DNA of 64,000 nt from Chlamydiales bacterium (GCA_028278035.1 JANQFC010000046.1:21118-85117); one strand, 5' to 3'; numbered from the stretch's first letter, positions 8,648-18,193 are shown. The notes: a model not told the origin generated them from the letters alone. Numbers and translations are program-made.

Positions 8648-9573
8648 TGAAAATAATTTTCTTTGGAACCCCGGTTTTTGCTGCAGAGATTCTTGAATAT
8701 TTATTAGATAATAAAATAGATGTTTTAGCGGTTGTCACACAACCGGATAAGACTAATAAAAACCGAGTGCATATTCCTGCTATAAAAAAAATAGCTGAAA
8801 AGTTTCCTGAAATAGATATTTATCAGCCTGAAAAAGCATCAGATCCCGATTTTATTCAAAGTTTGAAAAAATACAAGGCTGATTTGTTTGTAGTAGTGGC
8901 TTATGGACAGATTCTTAAACAGGAATTATTAGATATTCCTAAATTAGACTGCATTAATATTCATGCTTCTTTATTACCGAAATATAGAGGCGCCAATCCT
9001 ATTAGAAGAGCTATTGAAAAAGGAGAAGATACAACAGGTGTTACCATTATGAAAATGGTAAAGAAAATGGATGCTGGCGACATGATAAGAACAAAAGAAG
9101 TAGAAATTTCAGATAACATGGATTTCGGGGCTTTAGAAGAAAAGTTAATAGAAATTTCAAAACCGCTGCTTTTAGAAGTTATTAAAGATTATGAAAAAGA
9201 TCGGGTTCAATTTACTACTCAAGATGAAAGTGGGGTTACTTTTGCAAAAAAATATACTTATGAGGAAATGCAGCTTGATTGGAATAAAGATGCAAAAGAC
9301 AATTTTAATTTAATAAGGGCTTTGTCCCCAAAGCCCGGGGCTTTCATAAAAATTTTAATTAATGACCAAACTAAAATTTTGAAAATTTTGAAGACCAAGA
9401 TATCAGATAATTTTTTACCCCCTAAAAAAATTGATATTCAAAAAGATGCTTTGTTTATTGGATGTAAAGATAGATCTTTGAAGATTCTAGAAGTGCAGTT
9501 AGAAGGCAAAAAAAGAATGAAAGCAGCTGATTTTATTAGAGGTATTAAAAATCAATTTTTAATTGTTGATTAA
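8647..9573 (+). CDS. fmt: Methionyl-tRNA formyltransferase
   Basis: Formylates initiator Met-tRNA using 10-formyltetrahydrofolate. 308 residues, normal length. The catalytic domain shows NIHASLLPKYRGANPIRRA with the conserved Asn and His, and MDAGDM with the catalytic Asp. A C-terminal tRNA-binding domain begins around residue 205 (LIRALSPKPGAFI). The start overlaps the lpxA stop by one base. It is the last gene of the lpxC operon; the next gene starts 71 bp later. Confidence 0.95.
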   Translation: MKIIFFGTPVFAAEILEYLLDNKIDVLAVVTQPDKTNKNRVHIPAIKKIAEKFPEIDIYQPEKASDPDFIQSLKKYKADLFVVVAYGQILKQELLDIPKLDCINIHASLLPKYRGANPIRRAIEKGEDTTGVTIMKMVKKMDAGDMIRTKEVEISDNMDFGALEEKLIEISKPLLLEVIKDYEKDRVQFTTQDESGVTFAKKYTYEEMQLDWNKDAKDNFNLIRALSPKPGAFIKILINDQTKILKILKTKISDNFLPPKKIDIQKDALFIGCKDRSLKILEVQLEGKKRMKAADFIRGIKNQFLIVD

Positions 9574-9644
9574 TTAATTTTTCTATCTTTACTTATAGTT
9601 TAATTGCCATTATTATATAGCTGCTTGAATTAAATAGGTAATTA

Positions 9645-10478
9645 ATGGGCGATAGATTAGTTGTTAGGGACTCAGTTTCCAAATTTGCAGACCAGCAAAA
9701 TTTAGAGTTAGTAAATAGATATAGAAATTTTGAAGAAAAAAAATTTACTGACGTTAACAATTATACAATATTTGCAAATTGGGTAGAATCTAGTGCTGGT
9801 TCGTATAAGTTTATTAAACTGATTACCAATGCTTTTAAATGGACAGTTTTAATTGGTCAAAGACTTAAATTTGATTTTAATTCGATTCAAAAGTTCATTA
9901 ATGTAAATAAACAATTGGGCTTTGTATCTAAAGCGCTGATCTTAACTAAAGTTCCTGCTACTTATGAAAATTTTAGAAATTCAATTAAAAGTTATAATAA
10001 GCAGACTAAACAACTAGCTATTCGGCAAAGAGATAAGTTAATTAAAACTGTAGTTGAAACCATATCAGATACGGGTTTTTTGCTTCAGTTTGGTGAAATA
10101 TTAGGCGTTATCACACTCGGAAGTTTCAAGCCTTTGGTATCTTTTTCCTCTAGTTTATTTTTATCAATATTCCATATGGTAAGTATTAAATTTGCAGCAG
10201 AAGATCTTTCAGTTCATAAAAAACTTCAAAGAATTGCTCAAAATACGGATTCTGAAAGATTCAAGATAATTACTAGTGAATGTAAGAATTTAGAATTATT
10301 AAAATTGGTAAAATCAGTCACAGCTTTAGCTTTAAGCTTTTTTACAATAGCAGAAATGCTAAGCATTATAGCACTATCTCAAGTGGCAATGCTTACCTTG
10401 TCTACAACTTCAATAGTTTTGGCTATGTGGGTCTATTTTTATCAAGAGTCTATGACTTATCCTAAAAACCATGACTAA
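9645..10478 (+). CDS. Inc-like membrane protein in the fmt-rplC slot
   Basis: 277 residues, no recognised domain. It has two hydrophobic hairpins, about residues 145-182 and 222-267, each made of two hydrophobic stretches with a short turn. That bilobed pattern is the usual sign of chlamydial inclusion-membrane proteins. The N-terminal half is basic and helical. In C. trachomatis the gap between fmt and the rplC operon holds CT529 (Cap1), an inclusion-membrane protein, so this gene occupies the same position. I see no sequence similarity that I can vouch for. The weak binding site is TAGGTAATTA before ATG. Confidence 0.6.
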   Translation: MGDRLVVRDSVSKFADQQNLELVNRYRNFEEKKFTDVNNYTIFANWVESSAGSYKFIKLITNAFKWTVLIGQRLKFDFNSIQKFINVNKQLGFVSKALILTKVPATYENFRNSIKSYNKQTKQLAIRQRDKLIKTVVETISDTGFLLQFGEILGVITLGSFKPLVSFSSSLFLSIFHMVSIKFAAEDLSVHKKLQRIAQNTDSERFKIITSECKNLELLKLVKSVTALALSFFTIAEMLSIIALSQVAMLTLSTTSIVLAMWVYFYQESMTYPKNHD

Positions 10479-10602
10479 AATATTAAATAGCTTAAAAAAA
10501 ATTTTTACAGGCCGATCCCTTTCTTATGTTGAATGGGCTGTTATAAGTATATTTATAAGTTTTTTGATTTTTTTGATATTGTATGCCAATTGGTTTTATT
10601 GA
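10471..10602 (+). CDS. Possible 43-residue single-span membrane peptide
   Basis: An ATG at 10471 overlaps the end of the previous gene by 8 bp and opens a 43-codon frame ending TGA at 10600-10602. It has a basic N-terminus (KKIFTGRS) and one continuous hydrophobic span of about 20 residues ending NWFY. Its 3' end overlaps the convergent peptidase-like gene by 7 bp. Overlap on both sides and clean membrane topology favour a real small gene, but no homolog comes to mind. Confidence 0.4.
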   Translation: MTKILNSLKKIFTGRSLSYVEWAVISIFISFLIFLILYANWFY

Positions 10603-11510
10603 GAGTGCAGTGTGCTATTGAGACAGCCGTTTTTATATAAAATAGAATAATCAGTTTCCTTTCCATTAGAGTCTCTATTTCGGAAAATGAATGTTGGAAA
10701 GTTTTTTCCTAAATCACGTATTTGGGTAATACCCAGGCATGTATTATCAGGCGCGAAGACATTGGCTTGTGGCACTGCTTTAGAAATTGCTTGGGCCAAG
10801 CCGCCTTGTCGGCCTGTAAAGCAGGAATTTAATACTATTGTAGCTGTTTTTGATAAGTGGCTAAAATCTTCTTTTTTAATATCAGATATTCTGTATTTTT
10901 GTTTTGGGTTGATCAAAGCATTTTTTCCTAATAAAAAACAATCATTAAGGCCATGAGTATTAATGAGCAATAAATCAATTTTATCAGCGGTTTTTAATGC
11001 ATTTTTAAATTGATCGATTGTACTAACCTGCCATGTTTTATGGTCATAATCTTTATTTAATCTGGGAATAAGATCACAGAGATTGGAGTTTTTTCCGGTA
11101 ATTTCTCTAGGATCATATGTAGGGACAATAATGAGCGCCTTTTTTTTAGATCGGGCTGAAGGTCTAGGCCTTGCCAAAGGGGCTGTGGCTTTAGGTTTAA
11201 CGGGAATAGGAGAGGGTGTTTTTTGAGCTGTAAAGGATTTGTGCTTAATAGTTTGAAATTTTCTGAGCTGGTGGATTAAATAACCGAAAGGAATAATATT
11301 GCATGCGAAAAATATGCCGTACGTTTGCCAAAGCACACTTGAAATTAAAGGAGTGCCTGCAAAACAAAAGTTTAAAGAAATGCCTACCAAAGCTATTGCT
11401 GAGATGGCAGAGAAAATTAAAATATTTTTTTTACAATTGAAAATTTCTTCATTGATTTTATCTGCGGTAGCAGTTTTAACAGGTATAGGGGTATAAGCTA
11501 TAGTCGACAT
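10596..11510 (-). CDS. Membrane-anchored clan CD (caspase-like) cysteine peptidase candidate
   Basis: 304 residues. Residues 29-82 form a hydrophobic hairpin, like an Inc membrane anchor. Residues 95-123 are a proline- and lysine-rich linker. Residues 124-304 look like a caspase/CHAT-type fold: a strand KKALIIVP, then LLLINTHG ending in H186-G187, then TIVLNSCFTGR with C230. A hydrophobic strand ending His-Gly, followed about 44 residues later by a hydrophobic strand ending in Cys, is the hallmark of clan CD peptidases. Specificity is unknown. The start ATG at 11510 lies in AT-rich sequence without a clear binding site. A non-peptidase fold is possible. Confidence 0.6.
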   Translation of the reverse strand: MSTIAYTPIPVKTATADKINEEIFNCKKNILIFSAISAIALVGISLNFCFAGTPLISSVLWQTYGIFFACNIIPFGYLIHQLRKFQTIKHKSFTAQKTPSPIPVKPKATAPLARPRPSARSKKKALIIVPTYDPREITGKNSNLCDLIPRLNKDYDHKTWQVSTIDQFKNALKTADKIDLLLINTHGLNDCFLLGKNALINPKQKYRISDIKKEDFSHLSKTATIVLNSCFTGRQGGLAQAISKAVPQANVFAPDNTCLGITQIRDLGKNFPTFIFRNRDSNGKETDYSILYKNGCLNSTLHSQ

Positions 11511-11883
11511 TATTAAACCTATATTAAAATTAATTTAGTAATTATTATATAAAAAATATAATTAAAAATATAGTATATAAATATATTTAATTGCATAGCA
11601 TAATGTAGTTTTTTATGTTGATGTGAATAATTTTTTGATAAATTCATTAGTAATATTTTAATTATACTTGTATAGAATTCATAAGTTTCTTATATTATTT
11701 TTTCAAACACATTATAATAGTGTGATTTAGGAAAAAGAAAGTATAAGAATTTGATTGAGCGAAATCTAGCATTTTGCTAAGCTCGTTTGTTAATCTTTTG
11801 AATGTTTTTTCAAAGGTAAGAAATAAGTTTTTTCGATTTTTATCGGATATGATTTTTTAGTTTATTGAATATTGAGGAATAAA
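11511..11883 (+). promoter_or_regulatory. Leader region of the ribosomal protein operon
   Basis: 373 bp without a gene. A TATAAT at 11713-11718 could be a -10 box, though its -35 (TTATAT) is poor. Further down, 11753-11795 folds on paper into nested stems: GATT/AATC, GAGC/GCTC and an inner TAGCA-TTT-TGCTA hairpin (11767-11779). A second hairpin CGAT-TTTT-ATCG lies at 11834-11845. GAGG at 11873-11876 is the ribosome binding site for rplC. A structured 5' UTR with a role in ribosomal-protein autoregulation is plausible but unproven. Confidence 0.4.
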
Positions 11884-12537
11884 ATGTCATTAAAGTTAAT
11901 TGGAAGAAAAAAAGGCATGACCCAGATTTTTGATGAGAAGGGAAATGTAGTAGTTTGTAGTGCTATTCATATTGGTTCAAATTATGTATCTCAAGTAAAG
12001 AACAAAGAAAAAGACGGATACTGTGCTGTTCAAATAGGTTCTATAAAAAAGAAAAAACCGAATAAGTGCATAAAGGGACATTTTGAAAAAAATAAGATCG
12101 AGCCATGTACTACCCTTTTAGAAAGCCGAGTAGAAGATCCAAGCCAGTACAGTGTTGGGCAGCAATTAAAAGCGGATTATTTTGAAAAAGGTGATTTTAT
12201 TGATGTGATCTCTACTTCAAAAGGTAAAGGTTTTCAAGGAGCTATGAAGATGTACGGGTTTAGAGGAATGTCGGCATCCCACGGCTGTTCCAGAGCTCAC
12301 AGGTCTTTAGGTTCTACTGGAATGAGATCCACTCCCGGTAGATGTTTTCCGGGTGGTAAAAGGGCGTCTAGAATGGGTGGAGATAAAACTACAGTTCAGA
12401 ATTTGAAAATAGTAGATATAGTACCTGAGAAAAATTTAGTTCTTGTTAAGGGAAGTATCCCGGGCAGCAATGAGGCTATTATCTTTGTTAGAAGAGCTAA
12501 AAAAAAGCAAAAAGTTAAGACTAAAGCAAAAAAATAA
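11884..12537 (+). CDS. rplC: 50S ribosomal protein L3
   Basis: 217 residues, first gene of the ribosomal protein operon. The family core is visible at [19 protein letters not shown] and the glycine-arginine segment ending [16 protein letters not shown] use ATG 11884, preceded by GAGG 5 bp upstream; the in-frame TTG at 11872 overlaps that site. No rpsJ lies upstream, so the operon begins at rplC as in Chlamydia. Confidence 0.97.
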   Translation: MSLKLIGRKKGMTQIFDEKGNVVVCSAIHIGSNYVSQVKNKEKDGYCAVQIGSIKKKKPNKCIKGHFEKNKIEPCTTLLESRVEDPSQYSVGQQLKADYFEKGDFIDVISTSKGKGFQGAMKMYGFRGMSASHGCSRAHRSLGSTGMRSTPGRCFPGGKRASRMGGDKTTVQNLKIVDIVPEKNLVLVKGSIPGSNEAIIFVRRAKKKQKVKTKAKK

Positions 12538-12549
12538 TCGAGGAATATT

Positions 12550-13200
12550 GTGGCATTATTAAAAAAATACAACATTAGCGGAAAAGAGATCGGAACAGAA
12601 ACAATTGATGATGCAATTTTGGATGTAACCGCAAATACTCAGATGATAAAAGACTATATGGTTGCAATGCATGCCAATGCAAGACAATGGTCGGCAAATA
12701 CCAAGGGCAGAAAAGAGATTAACTGTACAGGCGCTAAACCGCATGCGCAGAAAGGAACCGGAAGAGCAAGACAAGGGACATATGCTGCCCCTCAATTTAG
12801 AGGTGGAGGAATTGTTTTTGGTCCAAAGCCCAAGTTTGATCAGCATGTAAGAATTAATAAAAAGGAAAGAAGAAAAGCAATAAGCTCTTTGTTAGCTGAA
12901 AAATTAAAAGCAGAAAAAGCCTGCATTTTAGAGTTGAAAAAAGATGATGAAGTTACAAAAACCAAGCAGGTTGACGAATTTCTAAAAGCGTTAAAAATCA
13001 AAGGATCCAGAACTCTAGTAATTACAAAGCATAAAGAATTTAATAATTTAAAAAGATGCATGCAGAATATTCAGAAAATTGAATTTAAAGATGCTCTTTG
13101 CATGAATGGTTATGATGTAGCTTTAAGCAAAAATGTGATCATTCTTAGTTCAGTTTTAGACGAAGTTAAAGATATTTTAAATAAAGGTAAGAAAAAATAA
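12550..13200 (+). CDS. rplD: 50S ribosomal protein L4
   Basis: 216 residues from a GTG start with TCGAGGA just upstream. The extended loop that reaches the peptide exit tunnel is clear in GAKPHAQKGTGRARQG and the following GGGIVFGPKP. In some bacteria L4 represses its own operon; nothing here shows whether that holds. Its stop overlaps the rplW start by one base. Confidence 0.97.
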   Translation: MALLKKYNISGKEIGTETIDDAILDVTANTQMIKDYMVAMHANARQWSANTKGRKEINCTGAKPHAQKGTGRARQGTYAAPQFRGGGIVFGPKPKFDQHVRINKKERRKAISSLLAEKLKAEKACILELKKDDEVTKTKQVDEFLKALKIKGSRTLVITKHKEFNNLKRCMQNIQKIEFKDALCMNGYDVALSKNVIILSSVLDEVKDILNKGKKK

Positions 13201-13535
13201 TGGAAAAGAGCCCTTATAGCATAATTGTTTCACGTTTAGTGACAGAAAAAGCAAGTGTTTTAATGTCTTTAAAAGATTCAGAAAGCAATAAATGTTTAAA
13301 AAAATTCGATAAGCCTAAATATGTGTTCCTTGTGGACACTAATGCAAATAAAAGAGAAATAGCTTGGGCTATAGAAAAAATTTACGAAAACAAAAAAGTA
13401 AAAGTAAAGGCTGTTAATACAATCAATGTTCATCCTAAAAAACGAAGAGTTAGAGGTTTTATGGGTATGACCAAGAAGTATAAAAAAGCAATAGTTACAC
13501 TAGATGCTAAAGATAGCTTAGACGATCAAGTTTAA
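13200..13535 (+). CDS. rplW: 50S ribosomal protein L23
   Basis: 111 residues. L23 sits at the exit tunnel and docks SRP and trigger factor. Family marks are [10 protein letters not shown] near the N-terminus, [20 protein letters not shown] in the centre and the basic [20 protein letters not shown] loop. It has an insertion of about ten residues after the first strand compared with short L23 forms. Start is coupled to rplD. Confidence 0.96.
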   Translation: MEKSPYSIIVSRLVTEKASVLMSLKDSESNKCLKKFDKPKYVFLVDTNANKREIAWAIEKIYENKKVKVKAVNTINVHPKKRRVRGFMGMTKKYKKAIVTLDAKDSLDDQV

Positions 13536-13548
13536 AAAGGATTTAAAG

Positions 13549-14379
13549 ATGACTAAGAAATTCCGACCTATTACACCATCTCAAAGAATGTTGGTACTTC
13601 CTACAATGGACCAACTTAATCCTAAAAAGAAAGGGCCTGAAAAATCTTTAACTACAAAAAAAAGAAGAAATAACGGACGTAACAATTTAGGAAGAATTAC
13701 TTGTAGGCATAAAGGTGGTGGACATAAAAAGAAATATAGGATTGTCGATTTTAAAAGAGATAAGGAAAAAATAAATGCTAAGGTAGCTTCTATTGAATAC
13801 GATCCGAACAGATCTGCACATTTGGCGCTTCTGCACTATTTTGATGGGGAAAAACGCTATATTATAGCTCCTCAAGGTTTAAAAGTAGGTGATGTTGTAT
13901 CAACTACTCAGGGGGCTCCATTTAAGGTTGGCAACTGCATGCGTCTAAAACATATGCCACTTGGTTCAATAATTCATAATGTTGAATTGAATCCATCAAG
14001 AGGAGGGAAATTGGTTAGATCTGCTGGTCTTTCTGCTCAGTTAGTAGCTAGAAGTTCAGGTTATGCAACGATACGTATGCCTTCCGGAGAGTTTAGATTA
14101 ATTAATGAAGACTGCAAAGCAACTTTAGGAGTTGTTTCTAATCCAGAACATAACTTGAGAGTTGATGGAAAAGCTGGCCGAAATCGCTGGAAAGGAATAA
14201 GACCGACTGTTAGAGGTACTGCGATGAACCCTGTCGATCATCCTCATGGTGGTGGAGAAGGAAGAAGCAAGGGTAATCATCCTCAAACTCCTTGGGCTAA
14301 AATTACAAAGGGTAAGAGAACAAGGTCTAATAAGAAAAGTAACAAGATGATCGTTAAAAGTAGACGTAAAAAGAAATAG
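13549..14379 (+). CDS. rplB: 50S ribosomal protein L2
   Basis: 276 residues, full length. L2 is needed for peptidyl transfer. The C-terminal signature [16 protein letters not shown] includes the conserved histidine near the peptidyl transferase centre. The N-terminal OB-fold contains [16 protein letters not shown]. An AAAGG precedes the ATG. Order L23-L2-S19-L22-S3 is universal. Confidence 0.98.
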   Translation: MTKKFRPITPSQRMLVLPTMDQLNPKKKGPEKSLTTKKRRNNGRNNLGRITCRHKGGGHKKKYRIVDFKRDKEKINAKVASIEYDPNRSAHLALLHYFDGEKRYIIAPQGLKVGDVVSTTQGAPFKVGNCMRLKHMPLGSIIHNVELNPSRGGKLVRSAGLSAQLVARSSGYATIRMPSGEFRLINEDCKATLGVVSNPEHNLRVDGKAGRNRWKGIRPTVRGTAMNPVDHPHGGGEGRSKGNHPQTPWAKITKGKRTRSNKKSNKMIVKSRRKKK

Positions 14380-14388
14380 GTAAGTTAT

Positions 14389-14667
14389 ATGGCAAGATCT
14401 TTGAAAAAAGGACCATTTGTTGATCATTTTTTAATGCAGCAAATAGAAAAACATGTGCAAGAAAAAAGCAAAAAACCAATTAAAACATGGTCAAGACGAT
14501 CAATGATTATACCTGAAATGGTAGGATTAACTCTTGAAGTTCATAATGGGAAAAAATTTATTCCTGTTTTTGTATCTGAAAATATGGTTGGTCAGAGACT
14601 TGGTGAATTTGCGCCGACAAGAACATTTAAAGGGCATCCAATTAAAAAAGCGGGAGAAAGTAAGTAA
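14389..14667 (+). CDS. rpsS: 30S ribosomal protein S19
   Basis: 92 residues, standard length. The signature [12 protein letters not shown] opens the protein and [11 protein letters not shown] closes it. S19 binds the head of the small subunit with S13. It lies 9 bp after rplB and 2 bp before rplV, within one transcription unit. Confidence 0.98.
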   Translation: MARSLKKGPFVDHFLMQQIEKHVQEKSKKPIKTWSRRSMIIPEMVGLTLEVHNGKKFIPVFVSENMVGQRLGEFAPTRTFKGHPIKKAGESK

Positions 14668-14669
14668 TC

Positions 14670-15014
14670 ATGAAAAATACAGCCAAAGCTATAACTAAAT
14701 TTGTAAGAATAAGCCCTTATAAGGCTAGACTTGCAGCTGATTTAATCAGAGGGTTAAGTGTTGAGGATGCTGCATTGCAATTGAAATACTCTCCTCTAAA
14801 AGGAGCGCGTCTTTTGACTAAAACATTAAATAGTGCAATTGCCAATGCTGAAACTACTCTTGATGCAAGAAGAGAATCTCTTAAAGTGCATGAAGTAAGA
14901 GTGGACGGCGGGCCGATAATTAGAAGGGCTAAGCCCAGAAGTAAAGGTGGACGAGTTCCTATAAATAAGAGAACAAGTCATTTTACAGTAGTACTTTCGA
15001 GTGAGAAAAAATAG
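14670..15014 (+). CDS. rplV: 50S ribosomal protein L22
   Basis: 114 residues. Family marks are RISPYKARLAADLIRGL near the start and the long beta-hairpin RRAKPRSKGGRVPINKRTSH that lines the exit tunnel. Its initiation site AAAGTAAGTAATC is weak and the gene is probably coupled to rpsS, which ends 2 bp upstream. Confidence 0.98.
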   Translation: MKNTAKAITKFVRISPYKARLAADLIRGLSVEDAALQLKYSPLKGARLLTKTLNSAIANAETTLDARRESLKVHEVRVDGGPIIRRAKPRSKGGRVPINKRTSHFTVVLSSEKK

Positions 15015-15025
15015 GAGAAAAGTTA

Positions 15026-15655
15026 ATGGGACAAAAAGTTTCGCCAACAGGTTTTCGTTTAGTTTGTAGAAAGAAATGGTTATCAAACTGGTACGCGAAT
15101 AAACAGGAATTTGGTTCATTGTTGGAAGAAGATAGAATTATTAGAGAATTTTTATTAAAACAACCTGCTTGTATTGGTACTTCAAAACTGGCAATTAAAA
15201 GAACAAGCGGAAAAATTGAAGTAACTATATGTACAGCCAGACCTGGTCTTGTTATTGGTAAAAAAGGAGCTGAAATAGATGTCTTAAAAGGACAGCTTAA
15301 AAAACTTACCGGTAAAGAAATATGGATAGAAGTAGAAGAAATTAAAAGACCTGATTTGGATGCACAGTTAGTGGCTTCAAGCATTGCTAAGCAATTAGAA
15401 AGAAGAGTGCCTTTTAGAAGAGTTTTGAAAAAATCAATTCAAACTACGATGGATGCCGGCAGTGCAGGTATAAAAGTGCAGATATCCGGAAGAATCGGTG
15501 GTGCAGAAATCGCGAGATCTGAGTGGTATAAAGAAGGAAGAATACCTCTTCATACTCTTAGAGCAAATATCGACTATGCAATAGCAAGAGCGTATACTCC
15601 TTATGGAATAGTAGGGGTAAAAGTATGGATTAACAAAGGCGAAGAAATAATTTAG
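15026..15655 (+). CDS. rpsC: 30S ribosomal protein S3
   Basis: 209 residues with the KH domain at residues 40-110 ([16 protein letters not shown]) and the C-terminal domain ending [16 protein letters not shown]. It stops soon after that motif, so it lacks the extra C-terminal tail seen in longer S3 proteins such as E. coli. GGAGAAAAG precedes the ATG. Confidence 0.97.
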   Translation: MGQKVSPTGFRLVCRKKWLSNWYANKQEFGSLLEEDRIIREFLLKQPACIGTSKLAIKRTSGKIEVTICTARPGLVIGKKGAEIDVLKGQLKKLTGKEIWIEVEEIKRPDLDAQLVASSIAKQLERRVPFRRVLKKSIQTTMDAGSAGIKVQISGRIGGAEIARSEWYKEGRIPLHTLRANIDYAIARAYTPYGIVGVKVWINKGEEII

Positions 15656-15666
15656 GGAGGCATAAC

Positions 15667-16086
15667 ATGGCATTACTGCCAGCTAGAACAAAACATCGAA
15701 AAAAGCAAAAAGGAAAATGTACAGGATTAACAAAAGCAGGAGCTTTTGTAGAGTTTGGTGAATTTGGAATGCAAGCATTAGGAAGAGGTTGGATAACTTC
15801 TCAGCAAATAGAAGCATGTCGTGTTTCAATATCTCGTTATTTTAGTAGAAAAGGTCAGGTTTGGATTAGAATATTTCCAGACAAACCGATTACAAAAAAA
15901 CCGGCGGAAACCCGTATGGGAAAAGGAAAAGGATCTCCTACTGCCTGGGTAGCTGTAATAAGACCGGGTAGAATATTATTTGAAGTTGGAAATGTATCAA
16001 AAAAAGAAGCTAAAAAAGCGCTTAGAATAGCTTCTGCAAAAATACCAATAAAAACAAGATTTGTAGAGCGTGTAGAAAAGGTTTAA
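15667..16086 (+). CDS. rplP: 50S ribosomal protein L16
   Basis: 139 residues, normal length. L16 helps place tRNA in the A and P sites. Signatures are the N-terminal basic segment [34 protein letters not shown] and the following [16 protein letters not shown] strong GGGAGG lies 8 bp before the ATG. Confidence 0.98.
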   Translation: MALLPARTKHRKKQKGKCTGLTKAGAFVEFGEFGMQALGRGWITSQQIEACRVSISRYFSRKGQVWIRIFPDKPITKKPAETRMGKGKGSPTAWVAVIRPGRILFEVGNVSKKEAKKALRIASAKIPIKTRFVERVEKV

Positions 16087-16088
16087 TT

Positions 16089-16301
16089 ATGGCAAATATT
16101 AAAGAATTGAAAGATCAAGCAGAAGAGCAGTTGAATTTTAGGACTCAAGAGATTGATCGGGAACTTTTTGATTTAAGAAATGAGCTTGCTTCTACCCATA
16201 AACTAGAGAAGCCTCATTTAATGAAAGCTTTAAAAAAGGAAAAAGCTCAAATTTTAACAATACTTACTGAAAAGTTAGGTGGAAAAAATGCAAAGAAATA
16301 A
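16089..16301 (+). CDS. rpmC: 50S ribosomal protein L29
   Basis: 70 residues forming the two-helix L29 fold, a near-exit-tunnel protein. Recognisable pattern: LKDQAEEQLNFRTQEIDREL then a second helix with LEKPHLMKALKKEKAQI. Its 3' end overlaps the start of rpsQ by 14 bp. Confidence 0.93.
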   Translation: MANIKELKDQAEEQLNFRTQEIDRELFDLRNELASTHKLEKPHLMKALKKEKAQILTILTEKLGGKNAKK

Positions 16302-16530
16302 AAGAAAGGTTTTCAGGGGAACAGTAGTATCTGACAAAATGGATAAGACAGTTGTAGTGAAAATTTCTAGAAAAATAAGACACCCAAGATATGAGAAATT
16401 AGTTGAAAAATGGAAAAAGTTCTATGCGCATGATGATACAGGTAAGGCGAAGGTTGGTTCGGAAGTAAAAATAATGGAGACCAGACCGCTTTCTAAATTA
16501 AAAAGGTTCAGAGTAGTTGAAGTTCTTTAA
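16288..16530 (+). CDS. rpsQ: 30S ribosomal protein S17
   Basis: 80 residues, OB-fold primary 16S-binding protein. RKVFRGTVVSDKMDKTVVVKI and IMETRPLSKLKRFRVVEV are family signatures. I start at ATG 16288 because AGGTGG at 16277-16282 is the binding site; a GTG at 16279 lies inside it. It overlaps rpmC by 14 bp. Confidence 0.97.
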   Translation: MQRNKRKVFRGTVVSDKMDKTVVVKISRKIRHPRYEKLVEKWKKFYAHDDTGKAKVGSEVKIMETRPLSKLKRFRVVEVL

Positions 16531-16548
16531 AAATGCAAAGGTAGGAAT

Positions 16549-16917
16549 ATGATTCAAGAAGAAACAGAGCTGAATGTAGCTGACAATACAGGAGCTAAAA
16601 GAGTTAAATGTTTTAGGGTTCTAGGCGGAACTAAGAGACGTTATGCAAGAATTGGAGATATTATAGTTTGTTCGGTAAAAGAAGCAGATCCAAAAGCGAA
16701 TGTTAAAAAAGGCGAAAAAATTAAAGCGGTAATAGTTAGAACAAAAGCTCCAATACCTAGATATGATGGGTCAAAATTGAGATTTGATACTAACAGCTGT
16801 GTTATTATCGATGATAAGAACAATCCAAAAGGAACCAGGATTTTTGGGTCGGTTGCAAGGGAAGTTAGAGAAAAAGGTTTTATTAAAATTTGTTCGTTAG
16901 CACCAGAGGTAATATAA
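16549..16917 (+). CDS. rplN: 50S ribosomal protein L14
   Basis: 122 residues, exact family length. Signatures: [17 protein letters not shown] at the start, and [17 protein letters not shown] and [23 protein letters not shown] later. GGTAGGAA precedes the ATG. The last base of its stop is the first base of the rplX start. Confidence 0.98.
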   Translation: MIQEETELNVADNTGAKRVKCFRVLGGTKRRYARIGDIIVCSVKEADPKANVKKGEKIKAVIVRTKAPIPRYDGSKLRFDTNSCVIIDDKNNPKGTRIFGSVAREVREKGFIKICSLAPEVI

Positions 16918-17240
16918 TGAGTAAGTGGATAAAAAAAGATGATCGGGTTGTTGTAATTGCAGGAAATGACAAGGGAAAAATAGGAACTGTTTTAGCTAAG
17001 AAAAAAGATAGAGTTATTGTGCAGGGTGTGAATATGAGAAAAAAACACCTTAAAAGGACTCAACAAACCCAAGCAGCTCAAATAATTGATATGGAAGTTC
17101 CTATTCACATATCAAATGTAGCTTTTTGTGATGAAAATGGAAAAGTAATAAAGTTGAAAGCTAAAGTAGCAAAAGAAGGTCGTCAGTTGGTTTATAAAAA
17201 AGATGGTAAAGAAGTAGTTTTCAGGACAGTTAAAAAATAG
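16917..17240 (+). CDS. rplX: 50S ribosomal protein L24
   Basis: 107 residues, a KOW-domain assembly initiator of the large subunit. The KOW motif reads DRVVVIAGNDKGKIGTVLA, followed by VQGVNMRKKHLKRTQQ. ATG 16917 overlaps the rplN stop, so it is translationally coupled; a longer frame from 16890 would run inside rplN. Confidence 0.97.
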   Translation: MSKWIKKDDRVVVIAGNDKGKIGTVLAKKKDRVIVQGVNMRKKHLKRTQQTQAAQIIDMEVPIHISNVAFCDENGKVIKLKAKVAKEGRQLVYKKDGKEVVFRTVKK

Positions 17241-17250
17241 GTAAATAAAA

Positions 17251-17799
17251 ATGTCAAGATTAAAGAAAAAATATTTTGAAACAGTAGTGCCGGAGTTTAA
17301 AAAGCTAAAAGACGGTATTAATTTATTTCAAGTACCGAGAATGAAAAAGATTGTGATTTCAATGGGACTGAAAGATGCTGTTAAAGATAAAAATGCTATT
17401 CAAGATCATATTAAAGAATTAACAATGTTGTCTGGGCAAAAGCCAATAGTAACAAAGGCAAAAAAAGCTATATCGAACTTTAAATTAAGAGAAGGACAAA
17501 CAGTAGGATTAAAAGTTACTCTTCGCGGAAAAAGAATGTATGATTTTCTAGATCGTTTTTGCAATATAGTTTGCCCTAGGATAAGAGACTTTAGAGGTTT
17601 TAAAGCAAAAGCAGACGGAAGAGGGTGCTATAATGTTGGTTTGGAAGATCAGCAGGCATTTCCTGAAATTAACTTAGATGCAGTGAAAAGGGCACAAGGC
17701 ATGAATATTGCATTTGTGACTTCTGCTAAAAATGATGAAGATGGAATTACTTTACTACGAATGTTAGGGTTTCCTTTTAAATCAGAGGTGAAAAAATAA
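17251..17799 (+). CDS. rplE: 50S ribosomal protein L5
   Basis: 182 residues, contacts 5S rRNA and the P-site tRNA. Signatures are [31 protein letters not shown] and [19 protein letters not shown]. The gene after it is rpsH: rpsN (S14), which separates them in many bacteria, is absent from this position, as in Chlamydiae. Confidence 0.98.
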   Translation: MSRLKKKYFETVVPEFKKLKDGINLFQVPRMKKIVISMGLKDAVKDKNAIQDHIKELTMLSGQKPIVTKAKKAISNFKLREGQTVGLKVTLRGKRMYDFLDRFCNIVCPRIRDFRGFKAKADGRGCYNVGLEDQQAFPEINLDAVKRAQGMNIAFVTSAKNDEDGITLLRMLGFPFKSEVKK

Positions 17800-17800
17800 T

Positions 17801-18193
17801 ATGTCATTTAACGATCCAATATCAGAATTATTAACAAAAATAAGAAATGCCCAAGCAGCAAAGCATAAATTTGTAGATGCTTGGCAGAGCAAGATTAAAT
17901 TAAGTGTAATCAAAATTTTGAAAGACAAAGGTTTTATTGAAAATTATCTGGTAAATGAAAAAAAGAGAAAAATAAGAATATTTTTAAAATACTCTAAATC
18001 AAGAGCCGGAATAATTAGAAAACTTGAAAGAGTTTCTAGGCCGGGAAGAAGAAAATATGTAACGAAAGATCAAATGCCGTATATTTTAGGGGGAATTGGA
18101 ACAGCGATTATTTCCACTTCTCAAGGTGTAATTGATGATGAAACCGCAAGAAAGCTTCATATCGGTGGTGAAGTGCTTTGCAATATTTGGTAA
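17801..18193 (+). CDS. rpsH: 30S ribosomal protein S8
   Basis: 130 residues, primary 16S rRNA-binding protein. The N-terminus DPISELLTKIRNAQ and the C-terminal GIGTAIISTSQGVIDDETAR are diagnostic. It begins 2 bp after rplE. Confidence 0.98.
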   Translation: MSFNDPISELLTKIRNAQAAKHKFVDAWQSKIKLSVIKILKDKGFIENYLVNEKKRKIRIFLKYSKSRAGIIRKLERVSRPGRRKYVTKDQMPYILGGIGTAIISTSQGVIDDETARKLHIGGEVLCNIW

